A DNA stretch of 34,741 nt from the NCBI GenBank assembly GCA_025359445.1, contig JANYGB010000066.1, positions 1 through 34,741 of the forward strand, read 5' to 3'. A program made the translations under genes and the position numbers. Shown piece after piece: positions 23,795 to 31,989 of this stretch. The notes below the pieces were generated by a model that was not told the DNA's origin, did not search any database, and was given only the letters and a program-made list of their open reading frames with translations. This stretch comes from Sphingomonadaceae bacterium. Lineage in GTDB: Bacteria > Pseudomonadota > Alphaproteobacteria > Sphingomonadales > Sphingomonadaceae. The stretch's first letter is position 1; the number at the start of each line of letters is the position of its first letter.

Positions 23795-25111
23795 TTGATC
23801 AGATCAGGGGCAAGCGCGGCACTGACGCGTTCAGCAATTATCGGAAAAGTGCTGCGGGTCGCCAGCGGCAACTTCCTCGAACAGTACGACTTCTTCGTCT
23901 ATGGCTTCTACGCGACCTACATCGCCAAGGCCTTCTTCCCGGCCAATAGCGAAACCGCTTCGATCATGCTGTCGCTGGCGACATTCGGGATCGGGTTCCT
24001 GATGCGCCCGATCGGGGCGATCGTACTGGGTGCCTATATCGACCGGGTCGGCAGGCGGCAGGGACTGCTGGTGACCCTTGCGATCATGGCGATCGGTACG
24101 CTCACGATTACTTTCACGCCGGACTATTCCCGCATTGGTATACTTGCACCTCTGATTGTGCTGGCAGGTCGGCTGTTGCAAGGATTCTCAGCAGGAGCAG
24201 AGTTGGGCGGCGTCTCGGTCTATTTGTCCGAGATCGCGACCCCCGGTCGCCGCGGCTTCTACGTTTCATTCCAGTCGGCCAGCCAACAGGTAGCGGTCCT
24301 GGCCGCCGCTTCGCTGGGGTTTGCTTTGACCCTGAATATGACCGAGGCCGAAATGGCAGATTGGGGCTGGCGTATTCCGCTGGGCGTCGGCTGCGCGATC
24401 ATCCCGTTGATTTTCTGGCTGCGGGGGTCATTGCAGGAAACCGCAGCATTCGAACAAATGGAGCACCGGCCGCACAGCTTTCGCGAAGTATCGGCGCTGC
24501 TGGTTGCCAACTTCCGTCCGATCCTGATCGGCATGATGTTGGTCGCGTTCACCACCACGTCGTTTTACATGATCACTGCCTACACTCCGACCTTTGGCAA
24601 GGCGGAACTCAAGCTTGCTCCCAACGCCGTACTTGGCGTCACTGCTGCGGTGGGCTTGGCCAACCTGTTCTGGCTTCCGGTCGGCGGGGCCCTTTCCGAT
24701 CGCATTGGACGGTTTCCGATGCTGCTCGCCATGCCGATCGCCGCGATGCTTGCGGCCTATCCATTGATGTCCTGGCTGGTAGCAGCCCCCAGCTTTTCCA
24801 GACTGTTGATCACAGTCCTGGTGCTTTCGACGTTCTATGGAATTTACAACGGCTCGATGGTGGCGTTCCTGACTGAATTCATGCCTCCTTCGATCCGCAC
24901 CACGGCGTTTTCGCTGGCTTATAGTCTCGCCACGGCCGTATTCGGCGGGTTCACACCGCTGGTTGCTACGGCTTTGATCAAGCAGACCGGCGATAAAGCA
25001 ATTCCTGCGGCCTGGCTGGCTTTTGCGGCGGCCGTTAGCATCACGGGCGCGCTACTCGCCCGCAATTCTCAGGCGCGATCCCGTGCGATAGCCGAAGACC
25101 TACCAGCATGA
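23795..25111 (+). CDS. CitA/TcuC-like tricarboxylate:H+ symporter (MFS, MHS family)
   Basis: A 438-residue, 12-helix major facilitator of the metabolite:H+ symporter family, strongly resembling citrate and tricarballylate carriers. Shared stretches: SGNFLEQYDFFVYGFYATYI, FGIGFLMRPIGAIVLGAYID then RVGRRQG (the MFS loop 2-3 motif), LAGRLLQGFSAGAELGGVSV and EIATPGRRGFYVSFQS. Likely reaction: import of a tricarboxylate such as citrate, aconitate or tricarballylate with protons; the exact substrate cannot be read from sequence. Start: TTG at 23795 with GGAG seven bases upstream; the longer frame from TTG 23681 starts inside a palindrome and encodes an unlikely Arg-rich tail. Its stop overlaps the next ATG (ATGA), so the two genes are coupled. 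Confidence 0.92.
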   Translation: MIRSGASAALTRSAIIGKVLRVASGNFLEQYDFFVYGFYATYIAKAFFPANSETASIMLSLATFGIGFLMRPIGAIVLGAYIDRVGRRQGLLVTLAIMAIGTLTITFTPDYSRIGILAPLIVLAGRLLQGFSAGAELGGVSVYLSEIATPGRRGFYVSFQSASQQVAVLAAASLGFALTLNMTEAEMADWGWRIPLGVGCAIIPLIFWLRGSLQETAAFEQMEHRPHSFREVSALLVANFRPILIGMMLVAFTTTSFYMITAYTPTFGKAELKLAPNAVLGVTAAVGLANLFWLPVGGALSDRIGRFPMLLAMPIAAMLAAYPLMSWLVAAPSFSRLLITVLVLSTFYGIYNGSMVAFLTEFMPPSIRTTAFSLAYSLATAVFGGFTPLVATALIKQTGDKAIPAAWLAFAAAVSITGALLARNSQARSRAIAEDLPA

Positions 25112-26202
25112 GCTTGCGGGCCGCCAGCCACTCGGTTGTGCTTTGCGCTTGCACCGCATTGATCTTCTTTGCTTGCTTGCCGAACTTGGCGTGGGCCAAG
25201 ACCGATGCGATCCCAGCAAACTTCTTCCGCTTGCAACATGCCGTAACGTTGCCGGGCGCCGATCCCGATTGGGATTATCTGGCGTTCGACGGCAAGCATG
25301 AGCGTCTGTTCATCGCCCGCAGGGACGCCGGCCTGTGGGTGTTCGACACGCGCAAGCAGCGGCTCGTTCGCAAGATCGCATTGACCAAGGGCGCGGGCGC
25401 GACATTGCTTCTGCCTGAACACAATCGCGGCTTTTCGGTCAATGAGGACGGCTCGCTCACAGCGTTCGACCTGAACAGCCTTGCTGTACTGAAGCGGGCG
25501 CATGTGGCCGATGACGCCGATGCGGCGAGCTATGATCCGGTCTCTGGCCGGATCGCAGTGGTTTCCTCCGATAGCCGCAAAGTGACATTCGTCGATCCGC
25601 GCAGTCTTGCGGTGATCGGCGCGGTCGCGCTTGAAACGGCCAGGGCCGATGGCTCTGCCGCTGATGGCCGCGGCGCAATCCTGCTTAACGAGCGCGACCG
25701 CAACGCCGTGTTGAAGATCGACGCCCGAACGATGAAAGTGGTGGCCGAATGGCCGATCACCGGCTGCTCCCAGCCGACCGGCATTGCATACGACCCGGCA
25801 ACGCGGCGCGCCTTCATCGGCTGCCGGGGCGACCATCCGGTGCTGGCGATTTTCAACGGTGACACCGGCGCAACAATCGCGACGCTGCCCTTGGGTCGCG
25901 GCAATGATGGGGTGGTGTTCGACGGAGCACGAAGACGCATATTCACTACCAATGGGGTAGACGCCAATCTGGTGATCTTCCGGCAAGATGATGGCGATCA
26001 CTACCAGATGGAGCAGGCGGTCACGACCCGGCCGCAAGCGCGAACCATGGCTTACGATCCTGCGGGTCAAAGAGTGTTCAGCGTGGCGGCAGAAGGCGTG
26101 CTTGACCCAGCCAAGCCCGCCAATTCCGGCCCATCGCCATCTTACCCCAATGGCCATTACGCCGATAGTTTCGTGGTGCTAACTTATGCGGTGACCCGAT
26201 AA
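25108..26202 (+). CDS. Exported YncE-like beta-propeller protein 2
   Basis: A 364-residue secreted propeller. A signal peptide (about 10-30, ...ACLPNLAWA) precedes repeated blades (FDGKHERLFIARRDAGLWVFD, YDPVSGRIAVVSSDSRKVTFVD, YDPATRRAFIGCRGDHPVLAIF, FDGARRRIFTTNGVDANLVIF, YDPAGQRVFSVA). It is a paralogue of the protein at 17776-18795: both have a cysteine in the same central blade, a following PTGIA motif, and similar blade order. It is translationally coupled to the symporter through an ATGA overlap, so a role with that carrier or its periplasmic substrate is likely. No enzyme motif is visible. Confidence 0.83.
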   Translation: MSLRAASHSVVLCACTALIFFACLPNLAWAKTDAIPANFFRLQHAVTLPGADPDWDYLAFDGKHERLFIARRDAGLWVFDTRKQRLVRKIALTKGAGATLLLPEHNRGFSVNEDGSLTAFDLNSLAVLKRAHVADDADAASYDPVSGRIAVVSSDSRKVTFVDPRSLAVIGAVALETARADGSAADGRGAILLNERDRNAVLKIDARTMKVVAEWPITGCSQPTGIAYDPATRRAFIGCRGDHPVLAIFNGDTGATIATLPLGRGNDGVVFDGARRRIFTTNGVDANLVIFRQDDGDHYQMEQAVTTRPQARTMAYDPAGQRVFSVAAEGVLDPAKPANSGPSPSYPNGHYADSFVVLTYAVTR

Positions 26203-26542
26203 GGTTGCGAGGGCAAAACCTTTTCCGGTGGTGATATCCGCTTCCAAGCCCGTGGTTGGCCTTTCAAGATATCGATTTGGCCAGGCACTTGCATTGTTAG
26301 CGTGGTGAATGACGCAGTCCCGGCCTAACGGGTCTCGCTAGCCAAAATTCCCTTGAACTGGGAATTCAGATGGGAATTCTGCATATTCCAGTGCCCTGGG
26401 CGCTGGCGACGCCAGACTAAGACGCTGACTTCCGTGCGCTTTCGTCATGAATTCCCTTGCAGGACACCATGGGAAAATTTTCCGGCGCAATGGCAAATCG
26501 GCTCTTCCTTTTGCACAAGGCGGGCAATCAACACCCATTCGA
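26203..26542. other. Intergenic region with clustered GGGAATT motifs
   Basis: No gene. AATTCCCTTG occurs twice in direct orientation (26346-26355, 26450-26459), TGGGAATTC twice 12 bases apart (26359-26367, 26371-26379), and GGAAAATTTTCC (26472-26483) is a perfect palindrome. This marks the left side of the phage-like island and may hold operators or an element end. Confidence 0.5.
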
Positions 26543-26573
26543 TTGACACCGAAGCTAACAGGCGTCATATTAA
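26543..26573 (+). promoter_or_regulatory. Sigma-70-type promoter of island gene 1
   Basis: TTGACA (26543-26548), a perfect -35, with CATATT (26566-26571) at 17-base spacing within an AT-rich CATATTAAAT. The ATG at 26599 lies about 20 bases after the expected start site. Such a strong housekeeping-type promoter stands out from the rest of the window. Confidence 0.6.
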
Positions 26574-26598
26574 ATGTAATTCCTGACTTGGAGCTACG

Positions 26599-27192
26599 AT
26601 GCCGAACACCCTGCCCAATCTGAGCCTGACGCAAGGGCAACTTCTCTGGGCGCTCGAGCACGGTCAAAAGCCTGAGAAACTGCTCAAGGACCAGGTCCGG
26701 TATCTGCGCCAACTGGGCATTCCGAAGAATTCTGCTAACCAGGTTCCGGGATCAGGCAACCGCGTGCGCTATGACTTTCACGACCTGGTGGAACTGGGCC
26801 TGGGCGTGACGGCACTCCAGCGCCGCTTCAAACCGAAGGACATTTCAGCCGTCCTCGTCGATGGCCGCGAGGATATGCGCCGGGCCATCGAGTTGGCCTG
26901 GCGCGAAATGAGCGATGAGCAGATCAGCGCCGATTGGATCAAGAGCCGCGGCACCATTGTCCCGCTCCGCATGGAAGATTTTTACCTGCGTCTCCATGAT
27001 CGGCGCTCCGAGGCATGGGGCAAGGTCGACGTCGTTCTTCCTGGTAATATGAATCCGGAACTCGAGGTTTTCACCCCCATCGAGATTTTTGAAGATGGAG
27101 AGGTCAAGGTTCTCTTCCCGCTCCAGACCTTGATGCTGCCATGGGTTGCATGGGCGCTCGAAGCCCCGCCGATCCGCACCGGTCCAAAATAG
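26599..27192 (+). CDS. Island protein with MerR-like N-terminal domain
   Basis: A 197-residue protein I do not recognise with certainty. Residues ~8-85 look like a MerR-type winged helix: QLLWALEHGQKPEKLLKDQVRYLRQLGI resembles the tree-like 'R-x-L-R-Y-L' region, then GNRVRYDFHDLVELGLGVTALQRRFKPKDI. The C-terminal half has mixed beta/charged character with no catalytic motif. No membrane segment. The ATG has GGAG seven bases upstream and a strong promoter. It is the first gene of the phage-like island and may be its regulator, possibly acting on the GGGAATT repeats upstream (inference). Confidence 0.62.
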   Translation: MPNTLPNLSLTQGQLLWALEHGQKPEKLLKDQVRYLRQLGIPKNSANQVPGSGNRVRYDFHDLVELGLGVTALQRRFKPKDISAVLVDGREDMRRAIELAWREMSDEQISADWIKSRGTIVPLRMEDFYLRLHDRRSEAWGKVDVVLPGNMNPELEVFTPIEIFEDGEVKVLFPLQTLMLPWVAWALEAPPIRTGPK

Positions 27193-27265
27193 TCCCCCAA
27201 TAAGCCTGCCCGACAATCGGATACGTTTACTCAATTAAATGATTTATTAGATTTGGAGATTTGAA

Positions 27266-28624
27266 ATGACCAAACCCATACTGAACAAGCTCGATCTGAT
27301 GATCGAGACCGTCCCGATTGCCGCCATCCAGGACAATGCACTCAACCCGCGCAAGCACTCGCCGCGCCAGCTCAAGGCCCTCGCCCGTTCAATCCGGGAC
27401 TTCGGGTTCGTGTCACCGGTCCTGATCGACAAGGACAACGTGCTGATCTGCGGTCACGGCAGTGTCAGCGCCGCCCGTTCGCTCAGCCTTGCGAGCGTCC
27501 CCGCACTGCGGGTCGAGCACCTCTCGCCCGCCCAGGTCCGGGCACTGATGATTGCCGACAACAAGCTTGGCGACATGAGCAGCTTCGACGATGCGCTGCT
27601 GATCGAGAACTTCAAGTTGCTGAGCCTCGAAGGCCTGTCGCTCGATCTCGAGCAGACCAGCTTCACTATGGGCGAAATCGATGTCCTGCTCGATCAGCCC
27701 GCCCCCAAGGATACGCCCGACCCCGAAGACGAACCGGTCGAGATGACGACCAAGGTGCCCATCAATCGTGTTGGCGACACCTGGCAGCTCGGCGTGCACC
27801 GCCTCGGCTGCGGCAGTGCACTCGACCCAAAGGTCTGGTCCGACCTGATGCAGGGCGAGAAAGCCGTCATGAGCTGCTCCGATGTGCCCTACAACTTACG
27901 CATACCCGGAAATGTGTCGGGCCTTGGCAAGATCAAACATGGCGACTTCGTTCAAGCGAGCGGCGAGATGGACCGTGATGAATTCACCGATTTCCTCGAA
28001 AGCGCCTTTCGCCTGATCGCGCAGCACTCGGTGCCGGGCTCGATCCACTTTACCTTCATTGACTGGAAGCACCTCGGCGAGATGCAGGCCGCCGGCGATG
28101 CAGCTTTCAGCGAACTCAAGAACGTCATCGTCTGGGACAAGGGCGAACGGGGCGGAATGGGCTCGCTGTATCGCTCCGCCCATGAGCTAATCTTCTGCTG
28201 GAAGGCCGGACGCGGTCGGCACATCAACAACGTCAAGCTTGGGATGTGGGGGAGGAACCGGACTAACATCTGGCGCTATCCAGGGATCGCTTCCTTCCGC
28301 CACTCGGATGAAGGTGATATGCTGGCCCTGCACAGCACCCCGAAGCCGGTCCGCATGATTGCCGATGCGATACTCGATGTCAGCAACCGCGGTGACCTCG
28401 TGGTCGATGCCTTCCTCGGCTCCGGAACTTCGATCATCGCGGCCGAACGCGTCGGTCGGCGGTGCTATGGGCTCGAGCTCGACCCTAAGTACGCCGACAC
28501 CATCATTGCCCGTTACGAGCGCCACAGCGGCGTGCAGGCGGTTCACTGCAGCAGCGGCCGCACTTTCGCCGAGATTGCCGAAGAGCGCCTCGCTGCCTCA
28601 GCCGGGGAGACGGTCGATGGCTGA
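27266..28624 (+). CDS. ParB-like domain / DNA methyltransferase fusion (variant DVPY motif)
   Basis: A 452-residue fusion. Residues ~12-105 are a ParB/sulfiredoxin-like domain (NPRKHSPRQLKALARSIRDF, ICGHGSVSAARSL). Residues ~165-420 are a DNA amino-methyltransferase with motif order IV then I (beta type): the SAM-binding FLGSGT lies at 383-388, followed by CYGLELDPKYAD. The catalytic motif IV, normally DPPY or a close variant, reads SDVPYN (Asp206-Tyr209), with the first proline replaced by valine. It may be active with altered specificity, or inactive. Such fusions are typical of prophages and other mobile elements. The ATG follows GGAGATTTGAA in an AT-rich leader, and the 3' end overlaps the next gene by eight bases. 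Confidence 0.87.
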   Translation: MTKPILNKLDLMIETVPIAAIQDNALNPRKHSPRQLKALARSIRDFGFVSPVLIDKDNVLICGHGSVSAARSLSLASVPALRVEHLSPAQVRALMIADNKLGDMSSFDDALLIENFKLLSLEGLSLDLEQTSFTMGEIDVLLDQPAPKDTPDPEDEPVEMTTKVPINRVGDTWQLGVHRLGCGSALDPKVWSDLMQGEKAVMSCSDVPYNLRIPGNVSGLGKIKHGDFVQASGEMDRDEFTDFLESAFRLIAQHSVPGSIHFTFIDWKHLGEMQAAGDAAFSELKNVIVWDKGERGGMGSLYRSAHELIFCWKAGRGRHINNVKLGMWGRNRTNIWRYPGIASFRHSDEGDMLALHSTPKPVRMIADAILDVSNRGDLVVDAFLGSGTSIIAAERVGRRCYGLELDPKYADTIIARYERHSGVQAVHCSSGRTFAEIAEERLAASAGETVDG

Positions 28625-29003
28625 GCGCGATTACGAAGTCGGTTACGGCAAGCCACCGGTCAGCACCCGGTTTCAGAAAGGGCACAAGGGTCACAAGGCC
28701 GTCGGCCCCAAAAAACCCAAGTCGCTGTCCGCCCAGCTAGACGCCATCCTCGCCGAAAAGATGAACGTCAACGAGAACGGCAAGGCACTGCGCATGGCCA
28801 AGGAAGACGTGTTCCTGCGCCAGTTGGTCAACCGGGCACTCGCCGGCGAGCGCCAGGCCACCAGCGCGATGCTCAAGTTCCTGATCGAGCGCCAGCAGCG
28901 GCCAGGTCCCGAGGGTACCCGCGCCACCGACGACTTCTTGGTCTCTGAGCTGATGCGGATGATCACGCCTGACGATGGAGGCCAGAACGATGACCCAGCC
29001 TGA
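28617..29003 (+). CDS. DUF5681 domain protein (phage-associated)
   Basis: A 128-residue basic protein with the DUF5681 opening (YEVGYGKPPVSTRFQKGHKG, then KPKSLSAQLDAIL). The domain is usually found just upstream of terminase genes, as here. Its function is unknown; position suggests a small-terminase or DNA-packaging helper (inference). The lysine-rich N-terminus could bind DNA, and the rest is helical. The ATG at 28617 has GGGGAG upstream and lies inside the end of the methyltransferase gene; its own 3' end overlaps the terminase gene by 14 bases. The three genes are evidently one translation unit. Confidence 0.82.
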   Translation: MAERDYEVGYGKPPVSTRFQKGHKGHKAVGPKKPKSLSAQLDAILAEKMNVNENGKALRMAKEDVFLRQLVNRALAGERQATSAMLKFLIERQQRPGPEGTRATDDFLVSELMRMITPDDGGQNDDPA

Positions 29004-30441
29004 TCTTCCACTGCCCTACCTGCGGGCGCTTGCCCGCAGGGAATTCGGCTTCTTTGCCCGCGGCGGCGTAAAGGTGCTGCATCCTGCGATCGATTTCCAT
29101 TGGAACTGGCACCTCGATCTCATCGCCAGTCGCATGACGGATGTCTTCGAGGGCCGCACTCGGCGTCTGATCATCAATATCCCGCCGCGCTACGGCAAGT
29201 CACTGCTCGCCTCGATCGTCTTCCCGGCGTTCATTCTCGGGCACCGGCCCGAGGCTGAAATTATCTGCATGACCTATGCGCAGAGACTTTCCGAAAATCA
29301 CGCCGCCAAGACACGGCGCTTGATGGCGAGCCAGTTCTATCTCGACACCTTTGGTCCGCGGCTGTTGTCGGACCGGGCCATGCTCAGGGAACTCAGGACC
29401 AGCCAGGGCGGCAGCCGGCTGGCAACCTCGGTCGAGGGCACCCTGACCGGACGCGGCGGCAATTTTCTCATTATCGACGATCCGATCAAACCGCAGGAAG
29501 CCGACTCCGAGGTGCGGCGCAATTCGGTCAACGAGTGGTTCGACAGCACCGTGTATTCGCGGACCAACGACAAGGCCAAGGGTGCAATCATCGTCATCAT
29601 GCAGCGCCTGCACGAGGACGATCTGGTCGGGCATATTACCGAACGTGGCGACTGGACCGTGCTGTCGCTGCCGATGATCGCCGAACAGGATGAAGCCCAC
29701 ACCTTCAACACCGCTTTTGGACCGCAAACGTTTATCCGCAAGGAAGGAGAAGTCCTGCATCCCAAACGCGAGTCACTCGAACTAATAGCCGGCTTGCGGC
29801 GCGATATGGGCACGCGTGACTTCCTGGCGCAGTGCCAGCAGCGCCCCGCGCCCAAGGACGGCGAGATCATTTGCTGGGACTGGTTTCGCACCTTCGATCC
29901 AGCCAGTCCGCCCAAGTTTACCCGCATCGTGCAAAGCTGGGACACTGCCAGCACGGACAAGGACCAATCGGACTTCTCGGTCTGCATGACCTTTGGCGAG
30001 ACCAGCGACCAGCACTGGTATCTGCTCGATCTCTACCGCGGCAAGCTCATATTCCCCGATTTGCTCCGCAAGGTGCGCGAACTCGCTGAGCTGCACCGCG
30101 CTTCGACAGTCCTGATCGAGCATTGTGCTTCCGGCATCCAACTGTCGCAGCAGCTGCGCGAAGAGGGGTTCGTGAAGGTCCAGGCCATCAAGCCCGAGGG
30201 CTCCAAGTTCGAGCGGCTCACTGCCTGCAGCGCACGGATCGAGGCGGGCAAGGTCTGGATCCCCGTTCAGGCCCACTGGCTGGAACCGCTCCGCCACGAA
30301 CTGACATTCTTTCCCAGGGGCAAATATGACGATCAGGCCGATGCCTTGTCACAAGGCCTGCTCTGGCTTTCACAAGGCGGTGGCCCGGCCAACTTCCTTC
30401 GAACAATGGCCGAGATCAACCGGCAGCGCGGCTTGGAATGA
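28990..30441 (+). CDS. Phage terminase large subunit (TerL)
   Basis: A 483-residue terminase with both halves present. ATPase: a Walker A variant IPPRYGKSLL (64-73), Walker B FLIIDDP (159-165), and a motor-type GAIIVIMQRLHEDDLVG. Nuclease (RNase H fold): SWDTASTDKDQSDFSVCMTF (Asp318), LIEHCASG (Glu377) and DDQADALSQGLLW (Asp451). Length is normal and no lesion is visible, so it could be functional in DNA packaging. Start: ATG at 28990, eight bases after GGAGG, rather than the ATG at 28975 that precedes this site. Portal, capsid and tail genes are missing on the right, where the sequence turns into a truncated EAL gene within 50 bases. Confidence 0.93.
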   Translation: MTQPDLPLPYLRALARREFGFFARGGVKVLHPAIDFHWNWHLDLIASRMTDVFEGRTRRLIINIPPRYGKSLLASIVFPAFILGHRPEAEIICMTYAQRLSENHAAKTRRLMASQFYLDTFGPRLLSDRAMLRELRTSQGGSRLATSVEGTLTGRGGNFLIIDDPIKPQEADSEVRRNSVNEWFDSTVYSRTNDKAKGAIIVIMQRLHEDDLVGHITERGDWTVLSLPMIAEQDEAHTFNTAFGPQTFIRKEGEVLHPKRESLELIAGLRRDMGTRDFLAQCQQRPAPKDGEIICWDWFRTFDPASPPKFTRIVQSWDTASTDKDQSDFSVCMTFGETSDQHWYLLDLYRGKLIFPDLLRKVRELAELHRASTVLIEHCASGIQLSQQLREEGFVKVQAIKPEGSKFERLTACSARIEAGKVWIPVQAHWLEPLRHELTFFPRGKYDDQADALSQGLLWLSQGGGPANFLRTMAEINRQRGLE

Positions 30442-30471
30442 GATACCATTAATGCTGCTTTCTTCGGCCGA

Positions 30472-31616
30472 GGACAATCGACAACGTGGTTAGCGGGTTT
30501 GAGGCACTCATGCGCTGGGAACATCCCCTGCGAGGCCCGGTCAGCCCCGCTCTCTTCATACCGATCGCCGAAGAATCAAATTTGATAAACCAGCTTGGCG
30601 AGTGGGCCTTGCGTCAAGCCTGCCAGGACGCGGCTCGTTGGCCGGGCAAATTGAGAGTAGCAGTCAACGTTTCGGCAAATCAGTTTGCGACACCCGGTCT
30701 TCCCAGCGCCGTTGTGAGCGCTCTAAGCGCTGCCAATCTGGACCCAGAGCAGCTGGAGCTGGAGATCACGGAAAGCGTGTTCGTCGGTGAATCCAACTCG
30801 GTCGATGACAAGTTCAAGGCCCTGAAGGAAATTGGCGTTCGCTTGGCTTTGGATGATTTCGGAACAGGGTATTCGTGTTTGAGCTATCTGCGCCATGCTC
30901 CTTTCAATAAAATCAAAATCGATCAAAGCTTCGTTCGCAGCTGCACCGAGGAAGCCAATTCTGGCTCGGCAATTGTGAAAGCGATCATCAGCCTCACTCA
31001 CGCGCTTGATATGGAAACTACCGCCGAAGGCGTCGAAGCGATGGATCAGCTGGAACATATCCGCGGTCAGGGTGCAACCTACGTGCAAGGATGGGTTTAC
31101 TCGAAAGCATTGCCGCAAGATATCGTCATGGAGAAGCTATCCAACGGCAACTTCGTATTTGATCCGGTGGGTCCGAGTAAGCATCGGGCCGAACGTCAGA
31201 CTGTCTATCGAAGCGTTGGGGTCATTCACGACGATCAGCGCTATGGGGCCGTCATGCGCAATCTATCCAAAAGTGGGGCGATGATTGAAGGGTTGCTGCA
31301 CATACCTGTTGGAACGCAACTTGTCATCGATCTGGGCGGCGGGCAACTGGCAGTTAGTACCGTCAAGCGTTCGGAGGACTCGTTGCAAGGTTTGGCGTTT
31401 GAGGAACATTTGATCAGTGATGGCGCGGATGGATGGGTTACCCGCCACCGCGTCTCGCCGTACGCGCTGGCAGCCGCAACGATACCATACGCCTCATACG
31501 GCGAGGACGGTGTTCCTCACACTTCTGCGTCGTCAGTGAAAGCGGTGGCCGCGCCGCGCTTCATGCAGGTAGATCTTATCGCCCCTAATAAGCGAGCCGC
31601 TTCGCTGGCCGGCTAG
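30472..31616 (+). pseudogene. 5'-truncated EAL-PilZ cyclic-di-GMP phosphodiesterase
   Basis: The frame begins abruptly just before the catalytic EAL motif (SGFEALMRWEHP). The rest of the EAL domain is complete: NVSANQF, LEITES, LALDDFGTGYSCLSYL, IKIDQSFV, AEGVE and QGWVYSKALP. A PilZ domain follows (about 230-320 from the GTG at 30486, RAERQ and NLSKSGAMI). Family proteins have about 20-30 more EAL residues upstream (the 'Q-P-I' strand) and usually GGDEF or PAS domains; these are missing, and an in-frame TAA lies near 30451. The terminase island ends immediately upstream, so the 5' part was probably lost when the island inserted or was rearranged. If translated from GTG 30486 it would lack the first core strand. 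Confidence 0.75.
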
Positions 31617-31989
31617 TTGCCCGTCGCCTGGTAAGGCAAGGGATCGCCGAATTACGGATGGCTTGACCGCGCAGTGTCAAACCGATCTCGTCAAGTCGCT
31701 GAAGATCGATCTGAATTTTGCTGCAACCTATGGGCATTTAGAGGTTTAGCCAGTGATCGGGATGCAGTTCATGGCGAAGCTGGCGGCATAAACAAAGGAT
31801 CCCAATTCTATCAACCGCCAATAGCTAGGCTAACGTCTGCAATCGGGTCGTTCCTGGACCAGCCGTAGCGACGCATTTGGGGTGGAATTCAGACAGTCCG
31901 CTCTTCATTTCCGAAGACGCCCAGATTTCGCGTTTTGCCGTCAGCAACCAGTTGGGTGCTGACGGCAGTGCGCTGCTTAAGCAGCAACC
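31617..31989. other. Intergenic region with two hairpins
   Basis: No convincing gene; a small GTG-started frame at 31674 has no homology I recognise. TGCCGTCAGCA (31936-31946) pairs with TGCTGACGGCA (31957-31967) in an 11-bp perfect stem, and GCTGCTTAAGCAGC (31972-31985) is a perfect palindrome. Both follow the stop of the barrel gene on the minus strand and may stop transcription, although no T-run follows. Confidence 0.5.

Noticed and set aside
25069..26157. 362-codon minus-strand frame over the second propeller gene
   Set aside because: Antisense shadow; the plus strand has a signal peptide and blade repeats and is coupled to the symporter gene.
31674..31868. 64-codon plus-strand frame after the EAL remnant
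   Set aside because: GTG start without ribosome site, no recognisable motif, and position between a remnant and a convergent gene.
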